Of a DNA stretch of 64,000 nucleotides, positions 35,499 to 43,092 are shown piece after piece. A program made the translations under genes and the position numbers. The stretch is from Pseudoflavonifractor sp. Marseille-P3106 (lineage in GTDB: Bacteria; Bacillota; Clostridia; Oscillospirales; Oscillospiraceae): NCBI GenBank assembly GCA_900169975.1, contig LT827125.1, positions 124,001-188,000 of the forward strand. The letters run 5' to 3'. The notes beneath the pieces were generated by a model. It saw nothing but the letters and a program-made list of their open reading frames with translations, did not search any database and was not told the origin of the DNA. Positions within the stretch are counted from its first letter, which is position 1. Each line of letters begins with the position of its first letter.

Positions 35499-36237
35499 AT
35501 TTCTGGCGGGGAGCTACGACGATCTGACCGGCGACGTGGGCTACCCCCGTTGGGCAGACTATATCGAGCGCCATTTTGCCCGGCTGAGGAGGCCTGTCCG
35601 TTCGGTGCTGGATCTGGCCTGCGGGACCGGGAGCCTGACCCGGGAGCTGGCTGTCCGGGGCTATGAGATGACGGGGGTGGACAAGTCCCCCGAAATGCTG
35701 GCGCAGGCCGAGGAAAAATGCCGGGACCTGGAGCACAGGCCCCGGCTGTTCTGCCAGGGAATGGAGCACCTGTGCCTGCCGGAGCCGGTGGATGCCTGCG
35801 TCTGCTGTCTGGACAGCGTCAACTATGTGCTGCAGCCGAAAAAGCTGGCCCGCGCCTTCCGGCTCGTATGGGAGAATCTGGCCCCCGGGGGACTGTTTCT
35901 CTTCGATGCCGACACGCCGGAGAAACTGGCGGCCATGGACGGACAGATCTTTCTGGACGAGACCGAGGACGACTACTGCGTCTGGCGGGGGGAGTACAGC
36001 GCCCGCCGGCGGGTGTGTTCCTTCTGGATGGATATTTTCCGCCGGGACGGGGCAGTCTGGCGGCGGGGAGAGGAACTCCACGAGGAGTACGCCTACTCCA
36101 TGACCGAGCTGGAGGAGTATCTCCGGGCGGCCGGATTTGCCCGCATCAAACAATACGGAGAATTGAAGTTCCGCGCCCCGGTGGAAGGGGAGCAGCGGAC
36201 CTTTTTCGCCGCGCGAAAGGGAGAGACAGTCCAATGA
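35485..36237 (+). CDS. Class I SAM-dependent methyltransferase
   Basis: 250 residues. Motif I is VLDLACGTGSLTRELAVRGY (about residues 39-58), followed by GVDKSPEMLAQA and a post-I acidic residue, and LFDADTPEKL (about residue 140). This type methylates small molecules or tRNA; the substrate cannot be read. Overlaps yerC upstream and hslO downstream (ATGA). Confidence 0.82.
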   Translation: MASYEFLAGSYDDLTGDVGYPRWADYIERHFARLRRPVRSVLDLACGTGSLTRELAVRGYEMTGVDKSPEMLAQAEEKCRDLEHRPRLFCQGMEHLCLPEPVDACVCCLDSVNYVLQPKKLARAFRLVWENLAPGGLFLFDADTPEKLAAMDGQIFLDETEDDYCVWRGEYSARRRVCSFWMDIFRRDGAVWRRGEELHEEYAYSMTELEEYLRAAGFARIKQYGELKFRAPVEGEQRTFFAARKGETVQ

Positions 36238-37121
36238 CAGATGAAATCGTCCGAGTCCTGACAAAGGAAGCTCCGGTGAAGGCCATGGCCATCACCGGCC
36301 GGGACCTTACGGAGCGGGCCCGGCAGATCCACAAGACCCTGCCGGTGGCCACCGCGGCCCTGGGGCGCGCACTGATGGCCTGTTCCATGATGGGGGATCA
36401 GCTCAAGGGGGAGGGCAGTTCGGTGACGCTGCGCTTTCGGGGTGACGGCCCCCTGGGCTCCATCACCGCTGTATCCGACGTGGGGGGAGAAGTGCGAGGC
36501 TATGTCCAGGAGCCGGCAGTGATCCTGCCGGCCCGGGCCGACGGCAAGCTGGACGTGGGGGGCGCCGTGGGCAAGACGGGGACGCTCACCGTCATCAAGG
36601 ATCTGGACATGAAGGAGCCCTATGTGGGCACAGTACCGCTGGTGTCCGGAGAGATCGCGGAGGATGTGACCGATTATTTCGCGGTCAGTGAACAGATCCC
36701 AACTGCCTGCGCCCTGGGGGTGCTGGTGGATGCGGACCAGTCTGTGCTTCGGGCGGGGGGCTATCTCATTCAGCTTTTGCCGGACGCGGGAGAAGACGTG
36801 ATCGAGCGGGTGGAGGCGGGCGTGAAAAAACTGGGGCCTGTCACCGCTGCCCTCCTGGAGGATGGAGTTGACGCAGAGGAACTGCTGCGCCGGACACTGT
36901 CCGGCTTTGAATTGGAAGTGGTGGAGCGTCACCCGGTGTCTTACCGCTGCCCGTGCAGCCGGGAGCGGGTGTCCACCGCGCTGGTGAGCATGGGGCGGGA
37001 CGAGTTGACAGCGCTCATCCGGGAGCAGGGCAGGGCAGAACTGACCTGCCAGTTTTGCGACCGGGTCTATGCGTTCGACCGGAGAGAGCTGGAGGATCTG
37101 CTGCACCGCGCCACACACTGA
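36234..37121 (+). CDS. hslO: Redox-regulated chaperone Hsp33
   Basis: 295 residues. N-terminal substrate domain with VATAALGRALMACSMMGDQL and the C-terminal zinc switch CPCSRERV (about residue 239) and CQFC (about residue 271), i.e. the four cysteines that form disulfides on oxidative stress and turn the chaperone on. The ATGA overlap with the methyltransferase shows coupling. Length is typical. Confidence 0.95.
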   Translation: MTDEIVRVLTKEAPVKAMAITGRDLTERARQIHKTLPVATAALGRALMACSMMGDQLKGEGSSVTLRFRGDGPLGSITAVSDVGGEVRGYVQEPAVILPARADGKLDVGGAVGKTGTLTVIKDLDMKEPYVGTVPLVSGEIAEDVTDYFAVSEQIPTACALGVLVDADQSVLRAGGYLIQLLPDAGEDVIERVEAGVKKLGPVTAALLEDGVDAEELLRRTLSGFELEVVERHPVSYRCPCSRERVSTALVSMGRDELTALIREQGRAELTCQFCDRVYAFDRRELEDLLHRATH

Positions 37122-37156
37122 ATCGGAAAAAATTTTGGCGAATCTTGATTTTGTGG

Positions 37157-37185
37157 TTGACAGACAGGCCTGGGTTTAGTATAAT
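37157..37185 (+). promoter_or_regulatory. Consensus promoter of the five-tRNA cluster
   Basis: TTGACA (37157-37162), 17 bases, TATAAT (37180-37185): a perfect sigma-A promoter 33 bases before tRNA-Val. Confidence 0.93.
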
Positions 37186-37218
37186 AACATACGCCGCTTG
37201 GGTAAAAGGCGGCGGCAA

Positions 37219-37294
37219 GGGAGCATAGCTCAGCTGGTAGAGCGCACGCCTTACACGCGTGATGTCACAGGTTCGAGCCCTGTTGTTCCCACCA
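37219..37294 (+). tRNA. tRNA-Val (anticodon TAC)
   Basis: Full cloverleaf: acceptor GGGAGCA with TGTTCCC, anticodon stem CACGC/GCGTG with loop CTTACAC, T-arm GGTTCGAGCC and encoded CCA. Confidence 0.97.
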
Positions 37295-37319
37295 GACCTG
37301 TTTTATAGGCGACCAAGCT

Positions 37320-37396
<77 letters not shown>

Positions 37397-37402
37397 AAAT
37401 TT

Positions 37403-37478
37403 GCCTCTGTAGCTCAGTCGGTAGAGCAGGGGACTGAAAATCCCCGTGTCACTGGTTCGATTCCGGTCGGAGGCACCA
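37403..37478 (+). tRNA. tRNA-Phe (anticodon GAA)
   Basis: Acceptor GCCTCTG with CGGAGGC, anticodon stem GGGGA/TCCCC around CTGAAAA, encoded CCA. Confidence 0.97.
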
Positions 37479-37482
37479 CACC

Positions 37483-37515
37483 TGTTCTCCCGGGACAAAA
37501 CATCCCGGGAGAACA
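37483..37515 (+). repeat. 13-bp perfect hairpin between tRNA-Phe and tRNA-Gly
   Basis: TGTTCTCCCGGGA (37483-37495), seven-base loop, TCCCGGGAGAACA (37503-37515). No T-run follows, so it is not an ordinary terminator; it may be an RNA-processing or pause structure. Confidence 0.75.
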
Positions 37516-37555
37516 CCCCGTCGGGGTACTGTTTCACTGGAGCCCTGCATAAGAT

Positions 37556-37631
37556 GCAGGTGTAGCTCATCTGGTAGAGCGCCACCTTGCCAAGGTGGAG
37601 GTAGCGAGTTCGAGCCTCGTCACCTGCTCCA
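37556..37631 (+). tRNA. tRNA-Gly (anticodon GCC)
   Basis: Acceptor GCAGGTG with CACCTGC, anticodon stem CCACC/GGTGG around TTGCCAA, encoded CCA. Confidence 0.97.
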
Positions 37632-37645
37632 TAGATCCTTTGTCC

Positions 37646-37719
<74 letters not shown>

Positions 37720-37758
37720 AAAAAGAAGCACCTGCTTTGCAGGTGTTTCTTTTTTGGA
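37720..37758 (+). terminator. Terminator of the tRNA cluster
   Basis: AAGCACCTGC followed by TTT and GCAGGTGTTT, then CTTTTTT; strong stem with A-run before and T-run after. Confidence 0.88.
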
Positions 37759-37781
37759 TACCTGGGAATTTTAAAATGCTC

Positions 37782-37945
37782 GGCGGAAATGAATTCCGCC
37801 TGCGCCGAGGTTTTGGCCGCAGGCCAAAACGCTCGTACGGCGCAAAAGCGCCGCCCCACCGTGTGGGGTCCCGATCTTGTCCGGCATCTAAAGTGTTCGG
37901 ACAAGACAAAAAAAGAGAGTCATCTTTTGATGACTCTCTTTTTTT
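37782..37945. other. Array of six consecutive hairpins, last one a terminator
   Basis: GGCGGAA/TTCCGCC (37782-37800), GTTTTGGCC/GGCCAAAAC (37810-37830), CGGCGC/GCGCCG (37838-37853), CCCCAC/GTGGGG (37854-37868), CTTGTCCG/CGGACAAG (37876-37905) and an A-run/T-run terminator GAGAGTCATC/GATGACTCTC (37915-37938). No reading frame explains it. Confidence 0.7.
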
Positions 37946-37957
37946 GCGCCGTGGGAA

Positions 37958-38485
37958 TCATTCGGTGCCCAGATATTTCTCAAGACACACCAGCCGGACA
38001 CCGGGAATGACGTTGAAGGTGCAGGGCAGGACGGCGGCCTTCCGATGGCCCAGACGCCGATAGAGGCTCCGGGCGGGGGTGTTGCGCTCGTTGGTGTCCA
38101 TGCGGAGAAAAGGGCATCTGCTTTCCCGGGCGAACCGCTCGTAAAAATCCACAAAGCGGGCGCCTTATCCCGCTCCTGCGGTCCTGGGATCCACCACCAG
38201 CGTGTGGAGGACCATCACCTGTTCAGCCGGGGCCTCGTACTGCCAGGGACACTGGGCGTATACATCCACTTGCGCCCGGTTGATCCGGGCTGCGGCCGCC
38301 ACGGAACCTGATTCCTCCATGACATAGAGCTCATCCTGCTCCAGAGCCTCCCTGGCGGTGCGGGCGGTGGGGTAGACCCCGGGCTGCCAGCCGGTGAAGG
38401 CGCGTCCGGTTATCTCATTTTCCAGGATGCGGCCGTAGATCTCCGCCACCTGTGGGATGTCCTCTTCTCTTGCTTTTCGGATCAT
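37958..38485 (-). pseudogene. GNAT N-acetyltransferase broken by one in-frame stop
   Basis: The reading frame encodes a GNAT acetyltransferase: IRKAREEDIPQVAEIYGRIL at the start, VLHTLVVDPRTAGAG at the acetyl-CoA loop, then TAA (38165-38167), and continues in the same frame with GARFVDFYERFARE and LRMDTNERNTPARSLYRRLG to the normal end at 37958. The stop stands exactly where GAGYG or GKGIG is expected, so a single base change of a Tyr codon explains it. The start at 38485 has GCGAGGAT upstream. Either a young pseudogene or a base-calling error. Confidence 0.85.
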
Positions 38486-38694
38486 ATCCTCGCCCTCTTT
38501 CAAACAAACAGTTTAAGTGACAAGTACAGCGATTGAACCAATAGAATACACCAAACAGACGAAACAAGCAAGAAAAAGGCACATCCTCTTCTGTTTTCCC
38601 CGCAGGGCGCATACCCCTTAGTGAGTCCTGAAAAGCCGGCAGCCGGACGCAGGCCGGGGTGTAAAAGGAAAAGCAATCAGGGGAGGCGTTGTCC

Positions 38695-40243
38695 GTGCTG
38701 GAGCGGTGGGCGGATCGGTTGTGGAATCCGTGGATGCTGGGGCTATTTCTGCTGGTGGGGCTGTGGTGCTCCGCAGAGAGCGGTTTCTTTCAAATTTTCG
38801 GGATCAAGACCTGGCTCCGCGGGTCTCTGGGCACTCTCTTTCGAAAAAAGAAAAAAGCCGCCTCCGGCGGCTTGACCCAATTTCAGGCCCTTTCCACCGC
38901 ACTGGCCTCCACCATCGGCACGGGTTCCATTGCGGGCGTGGCGACGGCCATCTTTTTCGGCGGGCCGGGGGCGGTCTTTTGGATGTGGATCTCCGCCCTG
39001 CTGGGGCTGATGACCAGCTTTGCGGAAAAGACGCTGGCGGTCAAATACCGGCGAAAAGCCCCGGGGGGCGGCTGGGAGGGCGGTCCCATGGACTACATGG
39101 AGCGGGCGCTGGGCTGGAGAGGCGCCGCGAAGTGGTTTTCCTTCTGGTGTGTTCCGGCGGCGCTGGCGGGGGGCGGTATGGTCCAGTCCAATTCCATCGC
39201 TTCCGCCCTCCATGCTGCGCTGGGCTGGGAGCCGCTGGCGGTGGGGGTGGTGACGGCCCTGTGCACAGGCTGTCTCTTATCCACCTCTGACGCTGCCGCC
39301 GAAGGCTTAAGGCTAGCTCTCGGTGGACCGTGTGGCGTTCAGAAAACATGACGCTAGACTGATATCAGCTCATCTCCGTCACTCCTTCCGCGCGTCGATG
39401 TCCTGAGTACCCAGGTCTCCTCGCTGGGGAGGGGGGGCGGTCATCCTGGGGGGGATCGGCCGGGTGGGACGGGTGAGTGAGAAGCTGGTCCCCGCCATGG
39501 CGGTCCTGTTTCTCAGTACCGGGATGGCGGTGATCTGGGCCCATGCGGAGTCGGTACTGCCGGCTCTCCGGGAGATCGTGACCTGCGCACTGACGCCCCG
39601 GGCGGCGCTGGGCGGTGCGTCGGGCTATACGGTGTCCGCCGCTCTGCGCTACGGAGTGGCCCGGGGCGTGTTCACCAATGAGGCCGGGGTGGGCTCCTCC
39701 GCCATGGCCCATGCCGCCGCGGACGCTGACTTTCCCGCCCAGGAGGGGTTCTGGGGCATATTTGAGGTGTTTTTTGCGACGATGGTGGTCTGCACAGTCA
39801 CCGCGCTGACCATCCTCACCTCCGGGGTGTACGATCCCGCCGCGGCGCTGTCCGCTCTGGAGCAGGGGACAGTGACGGGGGAGATGACCGGCGCACCTCT
39901 CTCGGCCGCCGCCTTTTCCACTGTGTTTGGTCAGGCGGGAGGACTCATTGTGGCGGTGTGCCTGCTGCTGTTTGCCTTTACCTCTCTGCTGGGGTGGAGC
40001 TATTACGGAGAGCGGGGGCTGGCCCATCTCACCGGGGACAACCGCCTGCGCAGGCCCTTCCGGCTGGTGTTCCTGTTGGCGGTGGCAGCGGGCAGCGTGG
40101 GAGAGGTGGGCGCGGTTTGGGCTCTCTCCGATCTATGTGACGGCCTGATGGCCCTGCCCAACCTGCTGGCAGTGGCCATCCTCGCGCCCCAAGCCCGACG
40201 GGAGATGACCCCTTCCGGCTTGAAAAGGCGGAAGGCTCGATAG
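38695..40243 (+). pseudogene. AGCS family alanine/sodium symporter, interrupted by a foreign 166-base segment
   Basis: Residues from the GTG at 38695 (GGGGAGG eight bases upstream) to 39270 and again from about 39437 to 40243 together form one complete Na+/alanine (or glycine) symporter of about 460 residues with ten or eleven membrane helices: STALASTIGTGSIAGVATAI, GGPMDYMERALG, then EKLVPAMAVLFL, TNEAGVGSSAMAHAAA and the end. Joining VTALCTG directly to AVILGGIGRVGRV gives the family sequence without loss. The gene is therefore probably intact in the organism and broken only by the inserted adapter-like bases. Confidence 0.88.
39270..39436 (+). other. Sequencing adapter (Nextera-type) read-through, probable assembly artefact
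   Basis: From 39270 the bases read CTGTCTCTTATCCACCTCTG, then ACGCTGCCGCCGA; the Nextera transposase read-through adapter is the same with A in place of three C. Next come eight index-like bases AGGCTTAA (39303-39310) and GGCTAGCTCTCGGTGG, close to the i5-side continuation ending in GATCTCGGTGG. After 39340 the sequence is unrecognisable until the symporter frame resumes near 39437. Confidence 0.9.
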
Positions 40244-40258
40244 GGAAGTGCTTTTCCG

Positions 40259-40942
40259 TTATAAAGCTGAATCCTCCGGAGTGAAGCCGGGGAGAGGAAA
40301 AAAGGAGAGAAGCTCCTCGGGCCGATGGACGAGGACAGCGGCCCCGTGGGTGCGGAGAAAGGCTGCGTCCCGGAATCCCCAAGTCACGGAGAGGCAGGGG
40401 AGCCCCGCGTTGCGGGCAGTTTGGAGATCCACGTCGGAGTCCCCGATGTAGACTGCCCCGGCGGGACTTGTGCCCAGTGCCCGGAGCGCTTGAACCACCA
40501 TGGCCGGATCAGGTTTTTTGGACGCCTGGTCCGACGCCCCGACGGCGGCCTGAATGAGGCCGGGGAAGCAGCCGGCACACAGCTCCTTCACGGCGGAGTC
40601 AAACTTGTTGGAGACCACGGCCAGAGTGACGCCCCGCTGACGCAGTGCCCGGAGCAGAGGAAGAATGCCGGGGTACGGGGCGGTCTTGTCAGCCATGTGG
40701 GCAGCGTAATGCTCTTTAAAGACGCTCAGACAGCGGGAAATTTCCGCTTCCTGCACCCTGTGGGGCGCTGCCCGGCGGATGAGCAGTTCCACCCCATTGC
40801 CCACAAAGCTCCGGATCTCGTCCTGGCTTCGGGTGGGCCAGCCCATTTGAAGCAGAGCAAAATTGGCGGCATCCGCCAGATCCTCCAGCGTGTTGAGGAG
40901 CGTGCCGTCCAGATCGAAAACCGCGGTGTGATAACCTTGCAT
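40259..40942 (-). CDS. HAD family phosphatase, phosphoglycolate phosphatase-like
   Basis: 227 residues of HAD subfamily IA. Motif I AVFDLDGTLLNTLEDL with the nucleophile Asp at about residue 9, cap domain, motif II VVSNKFDSAV, motif III lysine in SKKPDPAM and motif IV YIGDSDVDLQTARNAG. It hydrolyses a phosphate monoester in the cytoplasm, 2-phosphoglycolate being the best guess (Gph-like). It lies downstream of the phosphate transporter on the same strand. Confidence 0.88.
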   Translation of the reverse strand: MQGYHTAVFDLDGTLLNTLEDLADAANFALLQMGWPTRSQDEIRSFVGNGVELLIRRAAPHRVQEAEISRCLSVFKEHYAAHMADKTAPYPGILPLLRALRQRGVTLAVVSNKFDSAVKELCAGCFPGLIQAAVGASDQASKKPDPAMVVQALRALGTSPAGAVYIGDSDVDLQTARNAGLPCLSVTWGFRDAAFLRTHGAAVLVHRPEELLSFFPLPGFTPEDSAL

Positions 40943-40950
40943 GAAAGAAC

Positions 40951-40978
40951 CTCCCGGCGGGATGTGTCCCGCCGGGAG
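40951..40978. repeat. Hairpin between phosphate transporter and HAD gene
   Basis: CTCCCGGCGGGA (40951-40962) pairs perfectly with TCCCGCCGGGAG (40967-40978). No T-run on the minus-strand exit; may pause or stabilise the transporter mRNA. Confidence 0.6.
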
Positions 40979-40986
40979 ATATTATA

Positions 40987-41919
40987 TCATGGAAGCAGGC
41001 ATTTTACGAGGAGAAAGGCGATGACGCCGCAGCCGGGGAAGGTGAGCAGCCAGGCCAGACCCAGAGAGCCGGCCACTTTGCCGTCCGGTGAGGACCCGGC
41101 GCCCAGGATGGCGGCGGTCTTGGCGTGGGTTGTGGAGACGGGAAGGCCCCAGAGCGTACACACGGCCAGCGCGGCGGCACAGCCCAGATCGGCGGCAAAC
41201 CCGGTGCGGGGGGTGAGCAGGACCATTTTTCGTCCCACGGTGTCAATGATCCTTCGACCGCCCAAAAGGGTCCCCAAGGCCATGAGAGAGGCGCATCCCC
41301 AAGCGGCCCAGGCGGGAGTGGAGAAGCCGGAGCCGTCCAGTGCCAGGGCGAGGGCCAGGACGCCCAGAAACTTCTGCCCGTCCTGTGCCCCGTGGAGAAA
41401 GGATGTGAGGGCGGCTCCCGCCACCTGCCCCCGCCGGTAGGACCGCTCACCTCCGGATGGAAGGAGTCGGGTGAAAAGCCGCCCCAGTGTGGCGCCCAGC
41501 GCGAGGGAGAGGATCAGGCCCCAGCCTACCCAGAGGAGCGGGGCGAGCCGCAGATGCTCTGCGCCCAGCGCCAGGGCGGCACCGGTGAGTCCTGCCGTGA
41601 GGGCGTGGCTTTCACTGGTGGGGATACCGAAACGCCAGGCGGCAACCGCCCAGATCACGGTGGCCGCCAGAGCAGCTGTGAGGGCGGTGAGGGCAAAGGG
41701 GCCGAAGTCGGCGATGGAAAAGAGCGTACGGGCTACGGCGTCGCTGACGGCGGCGGTACCCGCCACGCCCAGCAGATTGCAGCCCGCCGCCAGGAGTACC
41801 GCCGTATGGAAGGAGAGAGTCCCGGCCGCCACGGGCGTGGCAATGGCGTTGGGCGCGTCGGTCCAGCCATTTACCAGGATGACGGCGCCGAGAAGAAGGA
41901 GAACGGGCAGCAGCGGCAT
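40987..41919 (-). CDS. Inorganic phosphate transporter, PiT family
   Basis: 310 residues and about ten membrane helices. The two inverted PiT signatures are present: VNGWTDAPNAIATPVAAGTL (about residues 17-36) with PTSESHAL, and LHGAQDGQKFLG with PVSTTHAKTAAILGAG. It imports phosphate (or metal phosphate) with H+ or Na+. The ATG at 41919 has AGGGGGTG upstream. Followed by the HAD phosphatase, which may be co-transcribed. Confidence 0.9.
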   Translation of the reverse strand: MPLLPVLLLLGAVILVNGWTDAPNAIATPVAAGTLSFHTAVLLAAGCNLLGVAGTAAVSDAVARTLFSIADFGPFALTALTAALAATVIWAVAAWRFGIPTSESHALTAGLTGAALALGAEHLRLAPLLWVGWGLILSLALGATLGRLFTRLLPSGGERSYRRGQVAGAALTSFLHGAQDGQKFLGVLALALALDGSGFSTPAWAAWGCASLMALGTLLGGRRIIDTVGRKMVLLTPRTGFAADLGCAAALAVCTLWGLPVSTTHAKTAAILGAGSSPDGKVAGSLGLAWLLTFPGCGVIAFLLVKCLLP

Positions 41920-42006
41920 AAAAACACCCCCTGCCAACAGTGTACGGCAGGGGGTGGGAAGGTATGTGTTGCAGTGTGAGACAAAGGGGTGCAGCAGAAG
42001 TGGATT

Positions 42007-43092
42007 TTAAAACAGCCCAATGCTCTCCAGGATCCGATTCACTTCTCCGGCGCGCTGGCTCCAGGCGGCGGCTCTGCCGTAGGCCCGGCGGCGATCCCGC
42101 GCCCAACTGCCGGTCTCGTCCAAAGCCCGGGTGCACAGAAGGGAGAACTCCGCCGGACTCTGGGCGGAGTAGATCACGTCGGGAAAAACCTCCACCTGAT
42201 CGGGAGCGAGCATGGCGACAATGGGTTTTCCGGTGGACAGGTACTCAAAGATCCGGGCGGGGAGCACATCATCATCCTGGTGACTGCGGCGCAGCAGCGA
42301 GAGACACACGTCGAAGTTGCACAGATAGTCGGGCAGCTCCACCGGAGGGACAAAGTCCAGAAAGCGGACGTTGGGTTCGGCCAGCAGCGCGGGAAGGAGC
42401 GGATTTTTCTCCATCCGGCCCACCAAAACCACCGTGCAGTCCGGATGGGAGCGGGCCGCCTTCAGCAGGGGAGCGAGCTCCAAGTCGGCCCAGATGGTGC
42501 CTGCCCAGCCCAGGATGGGGCCGGTGAGGTCCGCGAGCGCCTTGGAGCGGGGCAAAGCGTCCCTGGCGAACATGGGGTAGTTGCAGCCGTTGGGAAGCAG
42601 AGTCACATTGCGGTTGCATGGGACCAGGTGATCGGCCAGATCAGGGGAGGCGGCAAAGACCACGTCGGCGGCGGCAGTCAGCTCGCTCTCCCACTGTTCG
42701 GGGACCTCGGGCCAGTATCGGTCGCAGTCATAGACCAGCCCCCGGTAGGCCAGAGCGTCCAGATAAGCCGCTGCCCCGGGACTGGAACACCAGAGAAGGG
42801 GATCGTGAAAGTGATGTCGTTCCAGCCGGGACTGGAGAAAACGGATATTCCGGGATTGAACCCAGCGGGCCAGAAAACCCGTGGGGGGGCCTGCGGGGGG
42901 CGCGGGAGGAAGCGTGTAGGCAATGAGCCCGGGGCGGAGCTTTCGGCCCGGGGCTTTCCAGCTCTTGTCGCCGTCGGCCGCAGGAGGCGCGAAATAGAGG
43001 ACTTCGGCGTCCTTCATCCGGCTCATCAGCTGCTGCGTACGGGTGGGGACATCGGCCCAAAATTGGCCGGAGAGGCAGACCACTTGCCTCAT
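42007..43092 (-). CDS. Family 1/4 glycosyltransferase
   Basis: 361 residues with a GT-B fold: N-terminal half with VYDCDRYWPEVPEQW, a substrate/nucleotide half with ILGWAGTIWADLELAPLLKA, VVLVGRMEKNPLLP and ARIFEYLSTGKPIVAM, the donor-binding EX7E-like region. No signal or membrane helix; it acts at the cytoplasmic face. Its ATG overlaps the stop of the upstream fusion gene (ATGA), so both are one unit for a surface polysaccharide. Confidence 0.85.
   Translation of the reverse strand: MRQVVCLSGQFWADVPTRTQQLMSRMKDAEVLYFAPPAADGDKSWKAPGRKLRPGLIAYTLPPAPPAGPPTGFLARWVQSRNIRFLQSRLERHHFHDPLLWCSSPGAAAYLDALAYRGLVYDCDRYWPEVPEQWESELTAAADVVFAASPDLADHLVPCNRNVTLLPNGCNYPMFARDALPRSKALADLTGPILGWAGTIWADLELAPLLKAARSHPDCTVVLVGRMEKNPLLPALLAEPNVRFLDFVPPVELPDYLCNFDVCLSLLRRSHQDDDVLPARIFEYLSTGKPIVAMLAPDQVEVFPDVIYSAQSPAEFSLLCTRALDETGSWARDRRRAYGRAAAWSQRAGEVNRILESIGLF

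Noticed and set aside
38689-39351. Insertion sequence in the symporter gene
   Set aside because: No transposase, inverted repeats or target duplication; the inserted bases match a sequencing adapter instead.
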